Counted from the stretch's first letter, positions 21,760 to 34,914 are shown. The stretch: DNA of 64,000 bases from Kappaphycus alvarezii (GCA_002205965.3 NADL03000492.1:1488001-1552000), one strand, 5' to 3'. Numbers and translations: made by a program. The notes: generated from the letters alone by a model not told the origin.

Positions 21760-22909
21760 GTAAGATCTCCGTTTGAGCATGCAAATAAATTTGCAGTACA
21801 ACAAAATGCGAGCCCGAAGTGAGGGGTGACAAAGAAAACCCAACTCATGGGGAACATCGGGTAGCGCACCGAGATGTCCGTCTCCTTCTTTCTCTTTAAG
21901 GATCTTGGGGATCCAGTAGCCCAAACTCTGACGGAAGAACAGCCCTATCAGAGTATATTTGGTGTTGGAGACGTAGGAAGGGTGACGTCCTGGAGCTTGT
22001 ACTTCCAATTACCACGAGATCGGTACTACGGTCTTGTAAGGCCCAAAAAACAGGATAAACTTGAATTGGAACTCTCGTGCGCATCTCGAGCCCTCGCACG
22101 GCGATTTGCAAATACACCGCGCGGAAGTACCTGTTCTCTTAATTATCACGGCGCTTTGATCCGGAACAACGACTTTGATTTGTACCAATCGGTAGCACCG
22201 ACGACCTCCGCAAGTATCCACAACACTTGCCGTCCGAAAGGATGATCGCAACCGATTCAGTAGGGAACCAATAGACTGCGCCTGCCGCTCGACCTCCGCG
22301 CCGTCCGCAACGAACGCCTACCTGAACAGGGATCGCAACCCACTCAACAAGGAACCAACGCAAAAGGAAAATAAAAAAAAAGAAAGGGGGGTGATCCAAG
22401 CCCAGTGGCGAACGCAAGAGAAAGGGGAGTGAGGGCGCAACTTCGCAAGACGCAATGCATGGACTCCAACAAGACCGGAAATTCGGGCACGAAGACTTGG
22501 CTAACTTTACAATGCCCGATACTGTACACGGCCAGGAGTTATATACAACCCAAGTCCTCCTCGCCGACGCCCTACTGATGTCAGGATAGGATCTAATCCT
22601 CATTCTAATCTAATGTAGGTATTGTGTCCCATACTAAAATTAACGGCTGTAAAGCCGACTACTACTTACAGTAATGTACAGTAAAACAAATTTGCACCTG
22701 GGTGCATCGTGCACATGTTCCGCCACCCATGCGCCAAATCACCATACGTTGCACACGTGGACCAGCCACGTGTCTCGCCCACAGATTAAATTTTCACAAC
22801 TCACTGTACGTATTTTGCACCACAAAATTGTCTCTATCAATCAAAGAGGGGATAAATTAGGACCCGTTACTACGGAGAGGAACTGGCGACTGTGTAGTCA
22901 AAGTATATC
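21760..22909. other. No firm gene
   Basis: Several overlapping open frames (21874-22245 plus; 22603-22139 minus, 154 codons) shadow each other, and none shows a domain. The interval has more CpG than its surroundings (22050-22350), which is why long frames stay open. Confidence 0.35.
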
Positions 22910-23160
22910 AAGGGGAAAAAGTTTGGATCTTTTACTTTTTGAAGATATACCCGATCTATCCCATGGTTTTCCAGACAACCAAAATCGACTCGAAAAGGGT
23001 GTACCGACACAGTAATGGGGAAGGGACTACGCTCCCTAAAATTACACCTTCAGGACATCCATCAAGATTGGAAATGACGGCTGCTGCAGCGTGCCTTTGT
23101 ATATCTATGATTATCTTACTTCGAACTACGGTTCAGGAATTTTCAGATGAGAACTCTTGC
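22910..23160 (-). pseudogene. C-terminal and 3'-end fragment of the RT/endonuclease element
   Basis: The minus strand encodes RSKIIIDIQRHAAAAVISNL, matching the RNAAAAVIANEACLMDGL end of the copy at 46084. Then come the 3' untranslated block (CCCATTACTGTGTCGGTACA, CGAGTCGATTTTGGTTGT) and a terminus near 22910 with the usual AAAGTTTGGATCTTTTAC in reverse. Only the last 30 or so codons are safely recognisable; DNA up to about 23480 could be an older part of the same element. Confidence 0.65.
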
Positions 23161-23769
23161 TGCTAAACGTTCCGACGCCACACAGCTCCCGTTCCTGGAG
23201 CCTCTCCATGGATATGGTTTTCTTCGAGACACCAAACTGCTCTGAAAAAACGGCGGAACATACTATCATGATATCGTACGTTCACCATCCTCCGACCACC
23301 AACTGCATCTTTTCCCTGTACAAAGTCCGAGCGAGCCACTTAGTCTGGCTCGTTGACGAAAAACCCTCCCTTATCTCATTTGGAACTGTCAAAACGCCTA
23401 GGATTGCCTCGTTTGTCTTCTCTCAAGGAAGACTGGGATCTAGCCAGGCGGTACTACCGCGTTGATAGTCACCTCCGACACGCCCGGCTTGTTGACTGGG
23501 CTATCAGCTCCATTTTAGATTGTGATACACTCTATTGTTTGTATTATAGATCCGGCCACATAGTTTGAATGGAAGGTTAGGGTGTTTTACTCTTGGAAGA
23601 TACATTTTATCTATCCGAAAGCTTTCAGCAAACCATAGTTGACTAAAAAAGGGCATTCCGACCCAGTAATGGGGGAGCAACTACGCTCTCTGAAAGGTCT
23701 TCTTACGGGAAGTCATCAAGCAGGCCGCATTAGACATGACTACTGTACAGCTTGCTTTTGCATCAAAAC

Positions 23770-25097
23770 TGATAGGGGTAAATCGTCGAAGGAAGAGACT
23801 CTCAGAACCGGTTACCCCTACAAGGAGATGTCGCAAGCGAAAAGAGTACTACTTTGGTATAGTTGAGCTAAAAAAAAGAGAAGGATAAGGACGACACTTA
23901 AGAGGGCTACAAGTGAGTGCAGGAGGGGCAGTAAATACCACCCCTGCTCTTTAATCAGTGAAAAAGAAACGGTTATTGGACTTTAAGTTAACTCTCAACT
24001 TCCCAACTGTTTTTAACTGGACCGAAGTCGTCTCTCAACTTGCTTGAACTCTTCAAGAGGAAGTAGTCTACTCAGCCTGTAAATACTTTTCGGCTAACCC
24101 CAAAGTCTCAAAAAACATACTAATCATTATAAGATGAAGTAAAAAAATTCATGTGGCTAATATGGACGAAAAAAGAGATACTTTCACATTAAATATCTAT
24201 CTCTATTCCTCAAAATAACTATTCTCGAGCTCAGAACCAAGCAACTGCTGCAAAACATCTATATCTCCAACACAATCCCTAAAAATTCCCACGAACGGCT
24301 CAGAATGATAGATGGACTCATCAGGCATATCCAAATCCTCCAATCCTTCTTCGCGACCCTTTGCCTCCGATAAAACTACATTAAAAGAGTCCGCAAGTAC
24401 GATTATGCCCTCACTGTCCACTTTTTTCTCCTCAGTAACTCCCCTACAGCTGTACACCAACGCCTCTCCTGCGGCTACAAATTACTTCTCATCCTCGAAT
24501 CCCTCTACATCTACCTCATTCTCCTCTGGCTCCCCCTCCTACGTGCCACCTCTGAGAAGTGCTGACGAACCCAAACCAGAAAACGCCCCTGCTCCATCCT
24601 CCTTACATACTTATCGTATTTCGTTGGCCCATTATCCATTAAAGCTAGGCATTTGATGGGATACGGAGCCCTTTTTGATTTTTTGATGGTAAGAGACAGG
24701 CGGAAGTGGGTCATGTTGATTGAAACTGAGAGAGTGCGCGGGTGAGCTGACTTTTTTGTTGATGGTTACATGTTGTTTCAACGGCAGTGCTATAGCGCTT
24801 TAATTACGGGTATGTCTCCGGTAATTTTCACAGTCTTGGCGAAACCAAAAAAATAGAGGGAATATTACAGCCTTAAATTTGGATGAATTTGGGATCAGCA
24901 TAAAAAATTTATTTCATAAAATATCGGAAAAGAGTTTAGAGAGGGAAGAGGATCACGAGTGGTAGTATTTCTCTTTTGAAAGAAGAGGACCAAAAACCTC
25001 AAACATAAAATAGAAATTAGAGTGGTACAGCGAATTTAGATTTAAAAGGGAAAAGGACTTTGAAATCCATAAAGTGTGCGAAAGGACCATTTGCTCA
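23770..25097 (-). mobile_element. LTR-like element with ORF (family C), copy 2
   Basis: Read on the minus strand it begins TGAGCAAATGGTCCTTTCGC and ends CGATTTACCCCTATCA. The flanks are GTTTA and GTTTT, a 5-bp target duplication with one change. Removing it joins the two halves of the host retroelement in frame (AKFRKVIV to LMQKQA), which proves insertion and fixes both ends. Length 1,328 bp, no terminal inverted repeats beyond TG/CA. Confidence 0.8.
24203..24714 (-). pseudogene. Family C acidic protein, broken copy
   Basis: ATG at 24714 opens MTHFRLSLTIKKSKRAPYPI, then CLALMDNGPTKYDKYVRRME, homologous to the N-terminus in the other copies (ALALMxxGPTDxDDYLRR). This frame stops at 24511. A second frame (24460-24203) holds an acidic middle and the end SEPFVGIFRDCVGDIDVLQQ then LLGSELEN. 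The central acidic repeat is shorter than in the 47.8 kb copy. One frameshift and several substitutions; unlikely to be functional. Confidence 0.6.
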
Positions 25098-25490
25098 TAA
25101 ACAATCACCTTTCGAAACTTTGCGTAGGTCTCCAATGTCCTCACGTTCACGCTCTTTTTCAAGTACTTTAGGACCGCGCTTACATCCGGGTTTCAACATC
25201 CAAGAGTAGAGATTAGCACAGGCACGAGCCTCCCTCTGGTGGAAGTCGCGATGAAAGATTGATACTTTCTCTGCTTCGCATATCGCACCGCATTCAGTGG
25301 GGATATCGAGTTGAACGTTTTCACTCTCCCAATAGAGGGAACAAAGGGATTCACGATAGTGATATTAAAAAAAGTCGGCCCGTCCTCTTTTGGCCATTCC
25401 TTGGAGGTCTGGCCTTGTGCGATGAAGTTTGATAGGAAAATATTGCCAATGGCGAGGCTCTCGGAGCCTATTGCCCTAGAGTAGAGGTGA

Positions 25491-26456
25491 TGCGAGCATA
25501 GATCTTGATTTTACTTGCATTTGAAATGCAACTTCGTTTGAATAAAGCTTTAATTTGCATTATTTTGGGGTGTTGAGCGCACAAAATGTAATTGCTGGTT
25601 GAACTGTTGTCTAATGCTTCCGGTAAATAGGTTTAAGCATCAGGCTAGGGTTTATATAGAAAAAGTACTCAACATCAGCAGAGATACATTGTCAGCAGGA
25701 GGTACTGATTTCCAAGGTATTCTGCAAGAAGCGACCCTCTAGAGGTATCAACATTTTAAAAGTTCTAAAGGCCAATGCAGCAGCTGGCAGTGATACTGAC
25801 AGCACTAAGCATCATGGAAAAGTTCGATTGGTCTATTTAGCAAGGACGCATAATTTATTTGCTGATTGGAGGGGTCCTAAATGTTTAGAGAATCCCGCGA
25901 GATAGTTATGACAGCTCCATGTAATTGGTTTGGCACAAAGTGATATGAGCTTATATTATATACTGGTGCGTGGGTACGGGAGCAAGTTGCACTGATGTAT
26001 TCTTACAGTGTAAATCCTTTGTAAAAGTTGGTGGAGGGATAATTTCAGGGGATTTGAGGTGACATAAGGGCATAATCGTTATAATTATGCATCAACATTT
26101 CAGAAATTCCAAGAAACTAATTAGTGTAGAATAGTTAGAACCTAAGTTATGCTCTTTTGCAGAAAAGAAACAATAAAGGAGAGGCGTAATAGTTCTAGTA
26201 GTATAAAAGTAGTCTGAACTGCAGCATAACATCAATAGAAAGATAACTCTCAGAACAATTCATCAGAAATTTGACTTTCACAGCAGCCGAGACACCCTTT
26301 CGCAGGCAAATACAGGCCGTTCTTTCGCAGACCGACTTTAGTTTGAACACGTGGATACTTTGTGGACAGAAAATCTTCAATCACTTACTGCGTCTATTGT
26401 TGACAAATTTTGATAGTTTTAACCAATTTAGTCGACCATATTGTAACAGAAGCCTT
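25491..26456. other. Possible 5' flank of the copia-like relic
   Basis: AT-rich with no clear ORF. It precedes the gag-like frame and could contain a worn LTR and primer site, but I found no matching repeat downstream of 29840, so no LTR can be claimed. Confidence 0.3.
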
Positions 26457-27840
26457 ATGGACAAAGAAAATATGGACGCGAAAGAAAAAGTTAACGCAAG
26501 TTTGGTCGCAAGTACTAGGAGATCTTTTGAAAAAGGACTTGGAATGAATGATCAAGAAATTGTGTTGAATGAAATATATGATCAGATCGGAGATCCAGAT
26601 GCACTTCCTCCTAGCGCATCAAGACAAACAATGGCATATAATTTAGGAGAAGTTAATAGGTACTGCAAAGAATTGTTATTGGACTTGGAGGAGTCAAGTC
26701 TAAAGAAAGAGTAAATTGGGTTACCATTCACGTCTACTTTTCGAGCGCATACTATTCCCTTCATGGGCAGTAAATAGCATTCGAAAGGATATATTTGCTG
26801 ACTTCTGGAGGATTTTGTGTCAAATGGAAACAAAGTTTCTCAATATCCAGCGCATCAGTGGAGTTTTTCTCACAAAACAAATATGAGCATGTCCGAAAAG
26901 AAGCTAAACGCCAGGAATAACTACCCCTTTTCAGGACTGGCATCGCAGAGAGAGGGTTTCCAAGTAAGTACAATATTGCTTCATATAGTAGGAATGAATT
27001 TCGATGAAGGGTTTATGTTGATAATTTACCCAGTAGCCGAGGATTTGTAAGCCAGAAAAGAGCGATTACCACCGCAAATAAAATTGAAATGGAACCCAGC
27101 AAACGTATTGAATACAACAAAATATCGGAAGTGCTACCAAAAATTGTTACTAAACTCGATGATATTGACCAACGTGCTGCGAACAGATACGACTCTATAT
27201 AAATAAGAGCAAGGCGATATCTATTAGGAGTCCCTTGTTTGCTCACGTTATGTCAGGGACGAGAAAAGTATGGCGGTGGACTTGATGAAGAAATTCGAGT
27301 GTTTTGGAGTTTCACGACTCGATGGCCCACATAAGCCAACTGTCAGATAGGGAGAAATTATGAGCTCTTCCAAATGTGCTACACAACGAAGCTCTTTCGT
27401 TTTACATGTACAATCGTGACAGTCACAGCACCCATGGAAATGTACTACAGAGGCTTTTTGACAAATTTTGAACTATGAGAAGCGAAATAGAACGCTCATA
27501 CTATGCCAGTCTCTTTAACTTTCACAGGCAATGCGTGAATTAGTAGTGAAGAGGAATAGGAGTTTTTCGGGAATTCTGTAACATAATCTCCCGACTCCAA
27601 AAGAAACTGGACCCCGCATGTCGAATCGATAAATCTCTGAAAGATCAGCTAATTACTTCAGCAGACGTGAGTCAAATTGCGCAATCACTTCGAGAACGGT
27701 GCCGTTGACATCCTATGAAGCCAGAGGTCGCATTATAACAAGTATCTAGTGAGCCTAGATCTACCGAGGCATTTATTGCCAAATTGAAGACTGAGAAACT
27801 ATCCCATGCAGCACACTAAACCCTTGGAAATAGATAGAAA
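26457..27840 (+). pseudogene. Gag-like region of the copia-like relic
   Basis: An ATG at 26457 opens MDKENMDAKEKV and an 85-codon frame. The same frame continues past stops to about 27208 (HIVGMNFDEGFMLIIYP). Around 27480-27830, RNRSFSGIL, LQKKLDPACRIDKSLKDQLI and SADVSQIAQSLRERC resemble the matrix/capsid-like helices of fungal copia-type Gag proteins, in which a short-residue D-xx-L step is followed by a helical L-R-E-R. These are weak signatures. The coding nature is supported by frame continuity over stops; the Gag label comes mainly from the position ahead of integrase. Confidence 0.45.
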
Positions 27841-28599
27841 GGAAATATACTTGCCTAGAAATAAATTTTATGAACCAAAAATGTCATCGAAAGGGATAAG
27901 AGGATATCTGAGTTAATATATGTTTGGAAAGAATCGAAAAGCCAGGACAAAGCGCAGCCCTGACGAAATTAAGGACGAATTTGATCGTATAAAGCGCTCC
28001 CAGTCTAATGAATTTGTCTGTGTTGAAATGTTGGCATTCATTGTTGAAGATCTCAACCGAAATTAACAATAAAAAGACACTAAAAATGAAAAAATACACT
28101 ATTCAGGCAACTCAGAGATGAAGGAACGCTATGGAAATGATTCCAAAGATGATGAAGCTTACATAGCTGAAAACTAACTGGACCTGCACCAAGCTGACGA
28201 GATTTATCTGACCAACACTTCTTTTTCTATGGATACTCTTTCGAAAAAGACCTCTTCAGCGCGCTAGACAGTGAAATAATAGCTATTGGAAGTGAATATA
28301 TCGAGTTATAAGGCACTTTATGGAGATAATTGCGCAAAAGGGTCTTCACACATATCGTGTCAGAAATAAAAAATTGTATTGCGAGGAGTTTGATGTACTT
28401 TGTCACATCAAAAAAATCTCGTACGTGAAAAACACATATAATTGCTGGAAAGATTCAACCGTTTTCCTGTGACAATCCTAGTACAGTTCCGAGAACTGAA
28501 TTTGATTATTGATATTATATTTCAAATGGTGAATGAAAAAATACCCTCCTCATCGAGTATCAAGGATATAGTTTAAAACAGACTTCAAAATAGATTACA

Positions 28600-29806
28600 G
28601 CAGCGGGAATTAATTTAAAAACACTTGCGGTAGACTCTAACTTTCAAGAACTATTTCTTGATTCATACTTGAAAACGTGGAGACTTAACTTACTCATTGT
28701 GTAAAAAATCTGAATACAGAAGTTACACATTGTTTTTGTTCACCCTTCTTTAGAGGCCTTCAAAAAAATCTGGATAAGAGCCCGCACAGATGAAATGGAT
28801 GCTAAGACTAGGGAAGTGAAAGAGGAAGTTACAAAATACTGCGTAGCCTGCACCGTGAATGCATCCCGCTCAAGAAGATTCAATGTGATTATTGAAACAG
28901 ATAAACTGCCCCTCAACCATGTAGTTACAATTGATTTAATGTGAATCAACAAAAAAACCTGTTTTACATGCTTTAGATGAGGCCACACACTTCAGTTTCC
29001 CTTTATTTTGACTAGAAATACGTCTGCGGACGTTCGCGAAGCGCTGTTTTGATGTTTGAAACTAATATACATGGGACCACTCGATTTCTTTGGAATTCAT
29101 AAAGGAAGCAATCTTCCAAGGAACTTTTGGATAACTTCGACGCATAAGGTATAACAGTAAAAAAGGATATAATCGAATCACCAGCTACCATAATTCATGT
29201 ATTGAGGTACCACTGACCTTTGAGGGTGGCTTACTTGAAATTTCGAGAAACAACGGCACGAACCGAAACTGATTCCAACTATTTGCAAACAGCAGTTAAA
29301 GCTGTAAATGAGACAGTGGGATAGGAATACCTCCCCGCGGTACCCCTTTTCTATGGATCAGTCCCTCCACCGGCAAGAAGAACCCCAGCAGAGACCCGAC
29401 CTCAACGTGAGGAAGCCATTAATATGGCAATTAAGGCTGTACAGCAGGAACAGGCAAAGAGAAGAACCGCTTTAGGCCTAAGACATTACTGATCTCCCAA
29501 GAGGAAGGAATAAAGCGATAAACTACAGAAAATTACAATAGGACCACCCGTATGTACCTATCGAGAACGGACCGGAAAATGGGGGGAAATTTAATCTTTA
29601 TGCAAATGGAACATGAATCTGTCGTTGTTCAGATCGCTTACGGTATTAAATCACTCCGTTCCAGTTTTGTGAGACCAAAAGGTGGCTCAGTCCCCAAATA
29701 TGCTTCATTAGACAGCGATTCGGCCCAAAACCCTCTGCAGACTGAGAGTGCTGTATTTTTTCCCTTATGGGTTTCGTACGTACCTCAACAAACCTTTGCC
29801 TCGTAA
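28600..29806 (+). pseudogene. Retroviral-type integrase, broken
   Basis: The zinc-binding end is visible as VHPSLEAFKKIW and KYCVACTV (H...CxxC). The first catalytic Asp is in NHVVTIDLM (28930s), then LHALDEATHFSFPLF, a hallmark step of this integrase group. The second Asp region reads YMGPLDFFGIHKGSN, where the expected D is gone. YLQTAVKAVNETVG, FYGSVPPPARRTP and INMAIKAVQQEQAKRR follow, as in integrases with a conserved AVKAVNDTxG block. The C-terminal DNA-binding domain is YRERTGKW then ESVVVQIAYGIKSLRSSFVR. Multiple stops and frame changes. The combination resembles integrases I know mainly from fungal elements. Confidence 0.8.
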
Positions 29807-29840
29807 CACGACCTCCATATGGTTTGATCACAAAAAGTTT

Positions 29841-32800
29841 TTACCTCAGTTAATATAGATATCCCAAAACGTACCCAGTATCTTTATCCATTCTAGATTT
29901 TCAATAAAATTGGAAAAATAGAAAAGGAATACTGTAAGTGTGGAATTCTCCGTAAAATTTCTGCATGAGAAAAAGAAAAGGATGATGGAATTGGTATTAT
30001 TTCTTTTCTGGCCCGTAACATTTTGACATTTTGCAGTCTTCATTTATTCTCCTTCTCTTCTCTTTATCCAGCAAATATCCTTAAACATACGTTTTAGAGG
30101 CCATTGAAAATTTGCGCCATGAAAAAATTAGGTTTGACATTTTCAGTCTACATAAAGTCTACGAAAATGTTATTATACGGATTTTTCAAGCTTAAACACT
30201 AGTAAAAAATTCCAACTCAACCAGCACAAATTTTTCTTGATCATTCAAGCCGATTATTCGTCTCCAACAAACACTTGCAACAGTTGAATATACTGACAAA
30301 GAATATCAATGCAAACGTTCTGATCCATTTTGCGGTGCTACATCCTCTTTTAGGTAAGGAAGTAGGTAAGGAAGAAATTCGTCCAACGCCTTGGAGAATC
30401 AAGGGGGTGAAAAAATAGAAGCTGCAATCGCAGACAAATCTGCAATACTTATTCAAGTTTTTCTGAGAATTAAGTCTTATATATTTTGGCTCATAGAAAA
30501 CGATTCCTCAAACTGCTGCGGTATTGCTGTTGTCATCACGTAATACTTTATGAACGAGCGTTAAATCAACTAAGCTGCAGTTTTGGAGTATGCTTTCATG
30601 CATTATAGTATGAAAGACCCATAAATTCTAGAGAAAAGAAGCTAATCGTCAGAAAAGTAGGAGATCGAAAGCAATGCCTGCCGCAATATAAGTAAAGTTA
30701 ACCATATTAAGGTCTTATCTCAAGCGTTTTGACTGCTTACGGAGATACATTTGGGCATTCTACGATTTAATATTTAAATTTCACTCGAGTTATTCGCAAA
30801 TTACTCCTAAAAGCATCAATATTTGTAATTGATTTCCTACCTGGCCCCTAAATCACAACGTCGGGACCAATAGATATTGTTGAGCGGATCAATCGCCATC
30901 GTCATAGTTGATTATGTCAAGCATTTAGAAACTGTTGCGGAAGTAGCCGACGTAGACGACTAACGCCGTCATCGAATAAGAAAGCACCTTCAAAAGCTCG
31001 TCGCTTGGCATTTGGCAGAGATACAATCTGAGTAATATGGGGATGGGGCTTTTGAAAAGGAAAATGGTATGGTTGCGGAGTGCTTCGGCGAATAAGTGGC
31101 CCTTAATTTCGTCAATAAGACAGAAGTAGAAGAAAAAAGGCGAGGAAGGGTCAGTGAATGAAGAAGAAGAGGTAAAAGGGTCTGCGGATGCGGAGAAGTA
31201 GGTCCAACTAGACCATACGGGAGGAGAAGAAATATTGGCTGGAACGGGTAGTAAGGCCCATTTATTCGATTGGAAGAACTTTAGATGAGCTGAATTCATG
31301 GTAAGAAGAAGATGAGGTCCATTGTGATGCATTCACGCTTATGCAAGGAGACCTTATGTGTACTTATAATGTATTGAGGAAAGTTTCTGGACCTGATATA
31401 GAGTATGTAGGCTGTTAGGAGTAGATTTGATCAATTACTGTCAATTATGTTTGGTCGAATTAATTGCTCTAACTTAAAAGTCTTTCTCTACATGTCCCGG
31501 TGCTTCCAGAAGTTTTATCGAGAATTATTTTTGGAAAGAAAACTTATATAACATGAAAAAATTTATTCCTCCAGGCGATGGACGGCAAGTAGCAAATTAA
31601 TTACGACCAAAAGTTTTGATCAGGTCGCTTGCCTTCATATCCATTAGAGCTGGTCATTAGTGCAGTAACATTTACATGATTTATATTCCTTGTTTTTGCC
31701 TGATAACGTCTACTGTATCACTTTAGTCGCCTGCGACAACTTTCGTCTAGGGTATTTGATCGATGCGTTTCCCACTGGCTGCCGTTCTAATTTTTCAGAA
31801 TCAACAGGAAGCCATTGTGTTGTACTAAATAAAAATATTAAGGAGTGAAATAAATGAATACTTTAATTTTTCCATTTCTAGAAAGCGGAATATTTAGGAA
31901 GGCGAAGCATTAATTACTCAACCTCAAGTTTTACAACAACCATGAGCAAAAAAACTTCATATTCCTCTGTTCCAATTCTTTCTAATCTAAATGAAATACT
32001 TGAATCTATCAAGCCAATAATTGGCCCATAAGTACAAAAATGAACCCTTGAGAGCACACAGAATCCTTTGAAATATTGACAAGATTGTTTTTATCTGTAG
32101 TTCATCAAACGAGTACAGAGATCTGAGAAAAACATAGCCACACTTTCAAAAACAACAGAGAATAAGTCATGGAATAAAGTTTAATTAATATCTTATAGAT
32201 TACTGGAGAAGAAATTCGATAGCTTTTCAAAAAAAATAAATGGAAATCACCATTACTGTATTTTTTCAGGCATCTATCGTTACACACTTCCCCATAGCAG
32301 TACTACACGTACATATAATCACCATACATGTATCTGAAAATCTAAAACGCAATTGTTTTGCAGAAAATAGTCCTCTTATCTTTCTTTCTCTTTCGATAAA
32401 TCTCTTTTACCTCCTCAGAATATTTTTCGTGGTATATTTAGAATTTAAATATACACACAGTGGCCTTCCTTGATGTCAACCATGTACTTGCGATAAAATC
32501 AACTGGAAGATTTTTATACATTTCTGTTCGAAGAGAAATTTAGTCCCAATCGTTCACGTGCAAAAGAAGTAAGGTTAAACCCCCCCAGTTTCCCTCTTTT
32601 TATATTTAATTTGACTCACCTCTCGGAGCCTTTTCCAGTACCTCGTATAACTAAAATTCCGTATTTTGCGTCTTTTTCCATTCGTCTACGGTTACCAGGG
32701 ACACTAAAGCTTGCATTTTTCATTACATTATCTGAAATTAAATGAGTTTGATCCCAAATAAAGACTTAAAATTGATTTAGCTCTTTTAAATGGTGCTTGT

Positions 32801-34203
32801 CTAAAAACCCCATGTGGCGCGACAAATTGTCGATTTACACCCATGTGCAAAGGCTCTATGAAATAACTTTAGATCAGTATCTTTTGATTAAACGGCCATC
32901 CACTAATAAATTGATATGTATGATAGACATGTTACTATTTCAATGGGCAGTACTAATGTTCTGGGGAGTTTGTTCTGGAATAACTACAGCTCAAAAGTTC
33001 ATTAGGTTCTCAAATGAGCTCCCGTAAAAATAAATATACATTTCTGACTTCTGTGGAGAATTCTACTGGAGCGGAGACTAAATTATAATTTTACCTTTTC
33101 CATCTCTTTGAAATCAAAAGACTCTAATGATATTACATTTTTTTTATTGATTTAAGTTGTCTTCTCACACAATTCACCAATAAGCCGCTTTGCTCGAATG
33201 GTAGCGAAACCAGGAGTAGAGTAATGTTATGATTATATGATTCAACTTCGAACAGTCACAGTGTTAGGTGCTATTGTACGGTTTCACTAGGTCACAAGAA
33301 AGATCCAACTAAATTTCCTTCAGTTGTACTTGATAGACTGAAAATGACAAGTACTTTTCTCCTTTGGTCTCATAAATGCTAGCATGTATGTTATTTATTA
33401 TACTTCTGTTCCTTTGATCCAGCACATTAGTTACTAAAAAAATGCAGCCGCCTAATCTATCTTGATTCAATGTATGTAAATCCTGATCAAATATTCAAAT
33501 AAAACGGAAAATTGTGGTATGTGAGGTAGAAATTATTGGTTCCCACTCATCATTTTCGCAACATTTGAGTCGGATCCACCTCCATCAACATTTTGAGATG
33601 ATGCATAACTATTTACTCACTGAGGTTACTTTATTACTCTATTCTGCTCTCTGTACTTACCATTTTTCATTCTAGTATATCTCAGAAACTCTCAACTACA
33701 TACCTAAAACGTCACATGACTCTATGAACTAGATCAGCTCGAGGAGCAAAATTCGGTAAGCTTAGCTTTCGTTGTATCTTGCATGGAAACAATCCCAAGA
33801 GCAAGAATTAATTTTTCTCTTTGTATACTCCGTCGGATTCATCTGAAATCAGTAGACAGCAAGAAGTCTTCCCTGGATTGATATACCACATGCGAAATGA
33901 TAGCTACTTTAAGCTACAAATTGCTGTATATTCTCCAGTTGCAGTGCTAAGTAGTTTACATTAACTCTTGTATTTAATCTTTTCATATAAAAAGAAAAGC
34001 GACATAGTATCCAGTAGTCATTTCTAATTCTTCATTGAAGAAAATTGGCGTGAATAATGCACAATACTCTGTCTTGGGTCTAATGTTTCGATATAGATGT
34101 GTACGATGAGGCTGGGATAATGTCTAACCTTTTAAATTTTCTCATGATTAGATATCAGTACAACGTTGAGGCCAATGCGCTCAAGAAATCTTTTCCTAGA
34201 ACG
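29841..34203. other. Long AT-rich region without a recognisable gene
   Basis: Open frames here are short and lack domains. 30910-31330 (plus) reads as a charged, Arg/Glu-rich run with stops (RKHLQKLVAWHLAEIQSE) that may be a worn protein. 32797-33027 (plus) is a 76-codon ORF with a hydrophobic centre. Neither is recognised. No RNA gene or repeat pair seen. Confidence 0.35.
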
Positions 34204-34481
34204 TAATATATACTGAAGGCGTACTGGAGGAGTATTACGTATTGAAACTGAAATCTATTTCGCCTTCATCATGTCGATACTCTTCTAAGTATGAAGACCC
34301 AGCTTTATGGGTAGTAATTAGAGCACATTTTTTGCGCAACCGACAGGGTGCGACTATCGATCCCCGCCTTTACGAAGATAATGGTTCTTTTAAACTTCTC
34401 CAGGGTAAAGGATGTCAACAAATCTGTGTAGCCTACAGCAAACTGTCAACAATTCTGCAAAGAGAATCATGGTCCAGCTAG
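34204..34481 (+). pseudogene. Orphan coding fragment
   Basis: The frame reads GVLEEYYVLKLKSISPSSCR, then DPALWVVIRAHFLRNRQGAT, DPRLYEDNGSF and LQGKGCQQICVAYSKL, and stops after 92 codons. Composition and pattern are protein-like, and the run is open in a very AT-rich setting where stops are frequent. No family recognised. Could be an exon or a transposon piece. Confidence 0.3.
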
Positions 34482-34914
34482 AAAGGTGTAACCTTCACGA
34501 ACATACAGTAGCAACTATATGTTTCCACAAAACTCGCTCTTTTTAGGAGTTGCAACCCCTTTTTCGGTCAAAGATGAATTCCAAAATCGTTTGGTGGTCG
34601 TATCGATGTAAACTCTGAACTTGCTGAATTATCATCCTTCAAAAACAAGTTCCTCTTTGTTTGCTATGTGGTTATTTCAAAGGAGAATCGTTGAAATTGG
34701 GTGTTCCGGAGAGGGAAGAACTTGAGATAATGAACGCAAAGTGTCCACGACAACATTGTGTACATGTTTTTTCCTGCAGTACGAACCCTTGTTTTTATTA
34801 TTTTGTATAAATCAAGCTGAGCTGTTTTGCTATCATATAGCGACCCTTGCTGCCTGTAGGCCCTGTCATATGTGAAATAACAGCTTATTTAAAATATTTG
34901 TATCAGGAGTATAT

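Larger units (their letters stand above)
23571..25490 (-). pseudogene. RT/endonuclease C-terminal domain, interrupted by family C element
   Basis: Minus strand 25490-25098 encodes the restriction-like endonuclease end of the retroelement: GPTFFNITIVNPF (the open ORF at 44.9 kb has GTDYYDVTVIHPL), RYAKQRKYQSF, LVPVLISTLGC and NVRTLETYAKFRKVIV. The strand then enters the 1.3 kb family C insertion and resumes at 23769 with LMQKQA and, one frame over, SNAACLM, followed by the 3' untranslated block and the A terminus at 23571. The Asp of YDVTV is Asn here (FNITI), so the catalytic site would be dead even without the insertion. A stop also lies in LGC*NPD where other copies have LGGWHP. Confidence 0.8.
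26457..29840 (+). mobile_element. Ty1/copia-like retrotransposon relic (gag to integrase)
   Basis: Gag-like frames at 26457-27840 are followed by a poorly readable protease region (27900-28650) and integrase (28738-29690). The order gag, then integrase immediately downstream, with the integrase C-terminal domain last and no reverse transcriptase after it, fits a copia-type element cut off before RT. No LTRs found. Confidence 0.65.

Noticed and set aside
33185..33270. tRNA-like words (CTCGAATGGTAGCGAAACC and a later TTCGAA)
   Set aside because: No cloverleaf with paired acceptor and T stems could be drawn.
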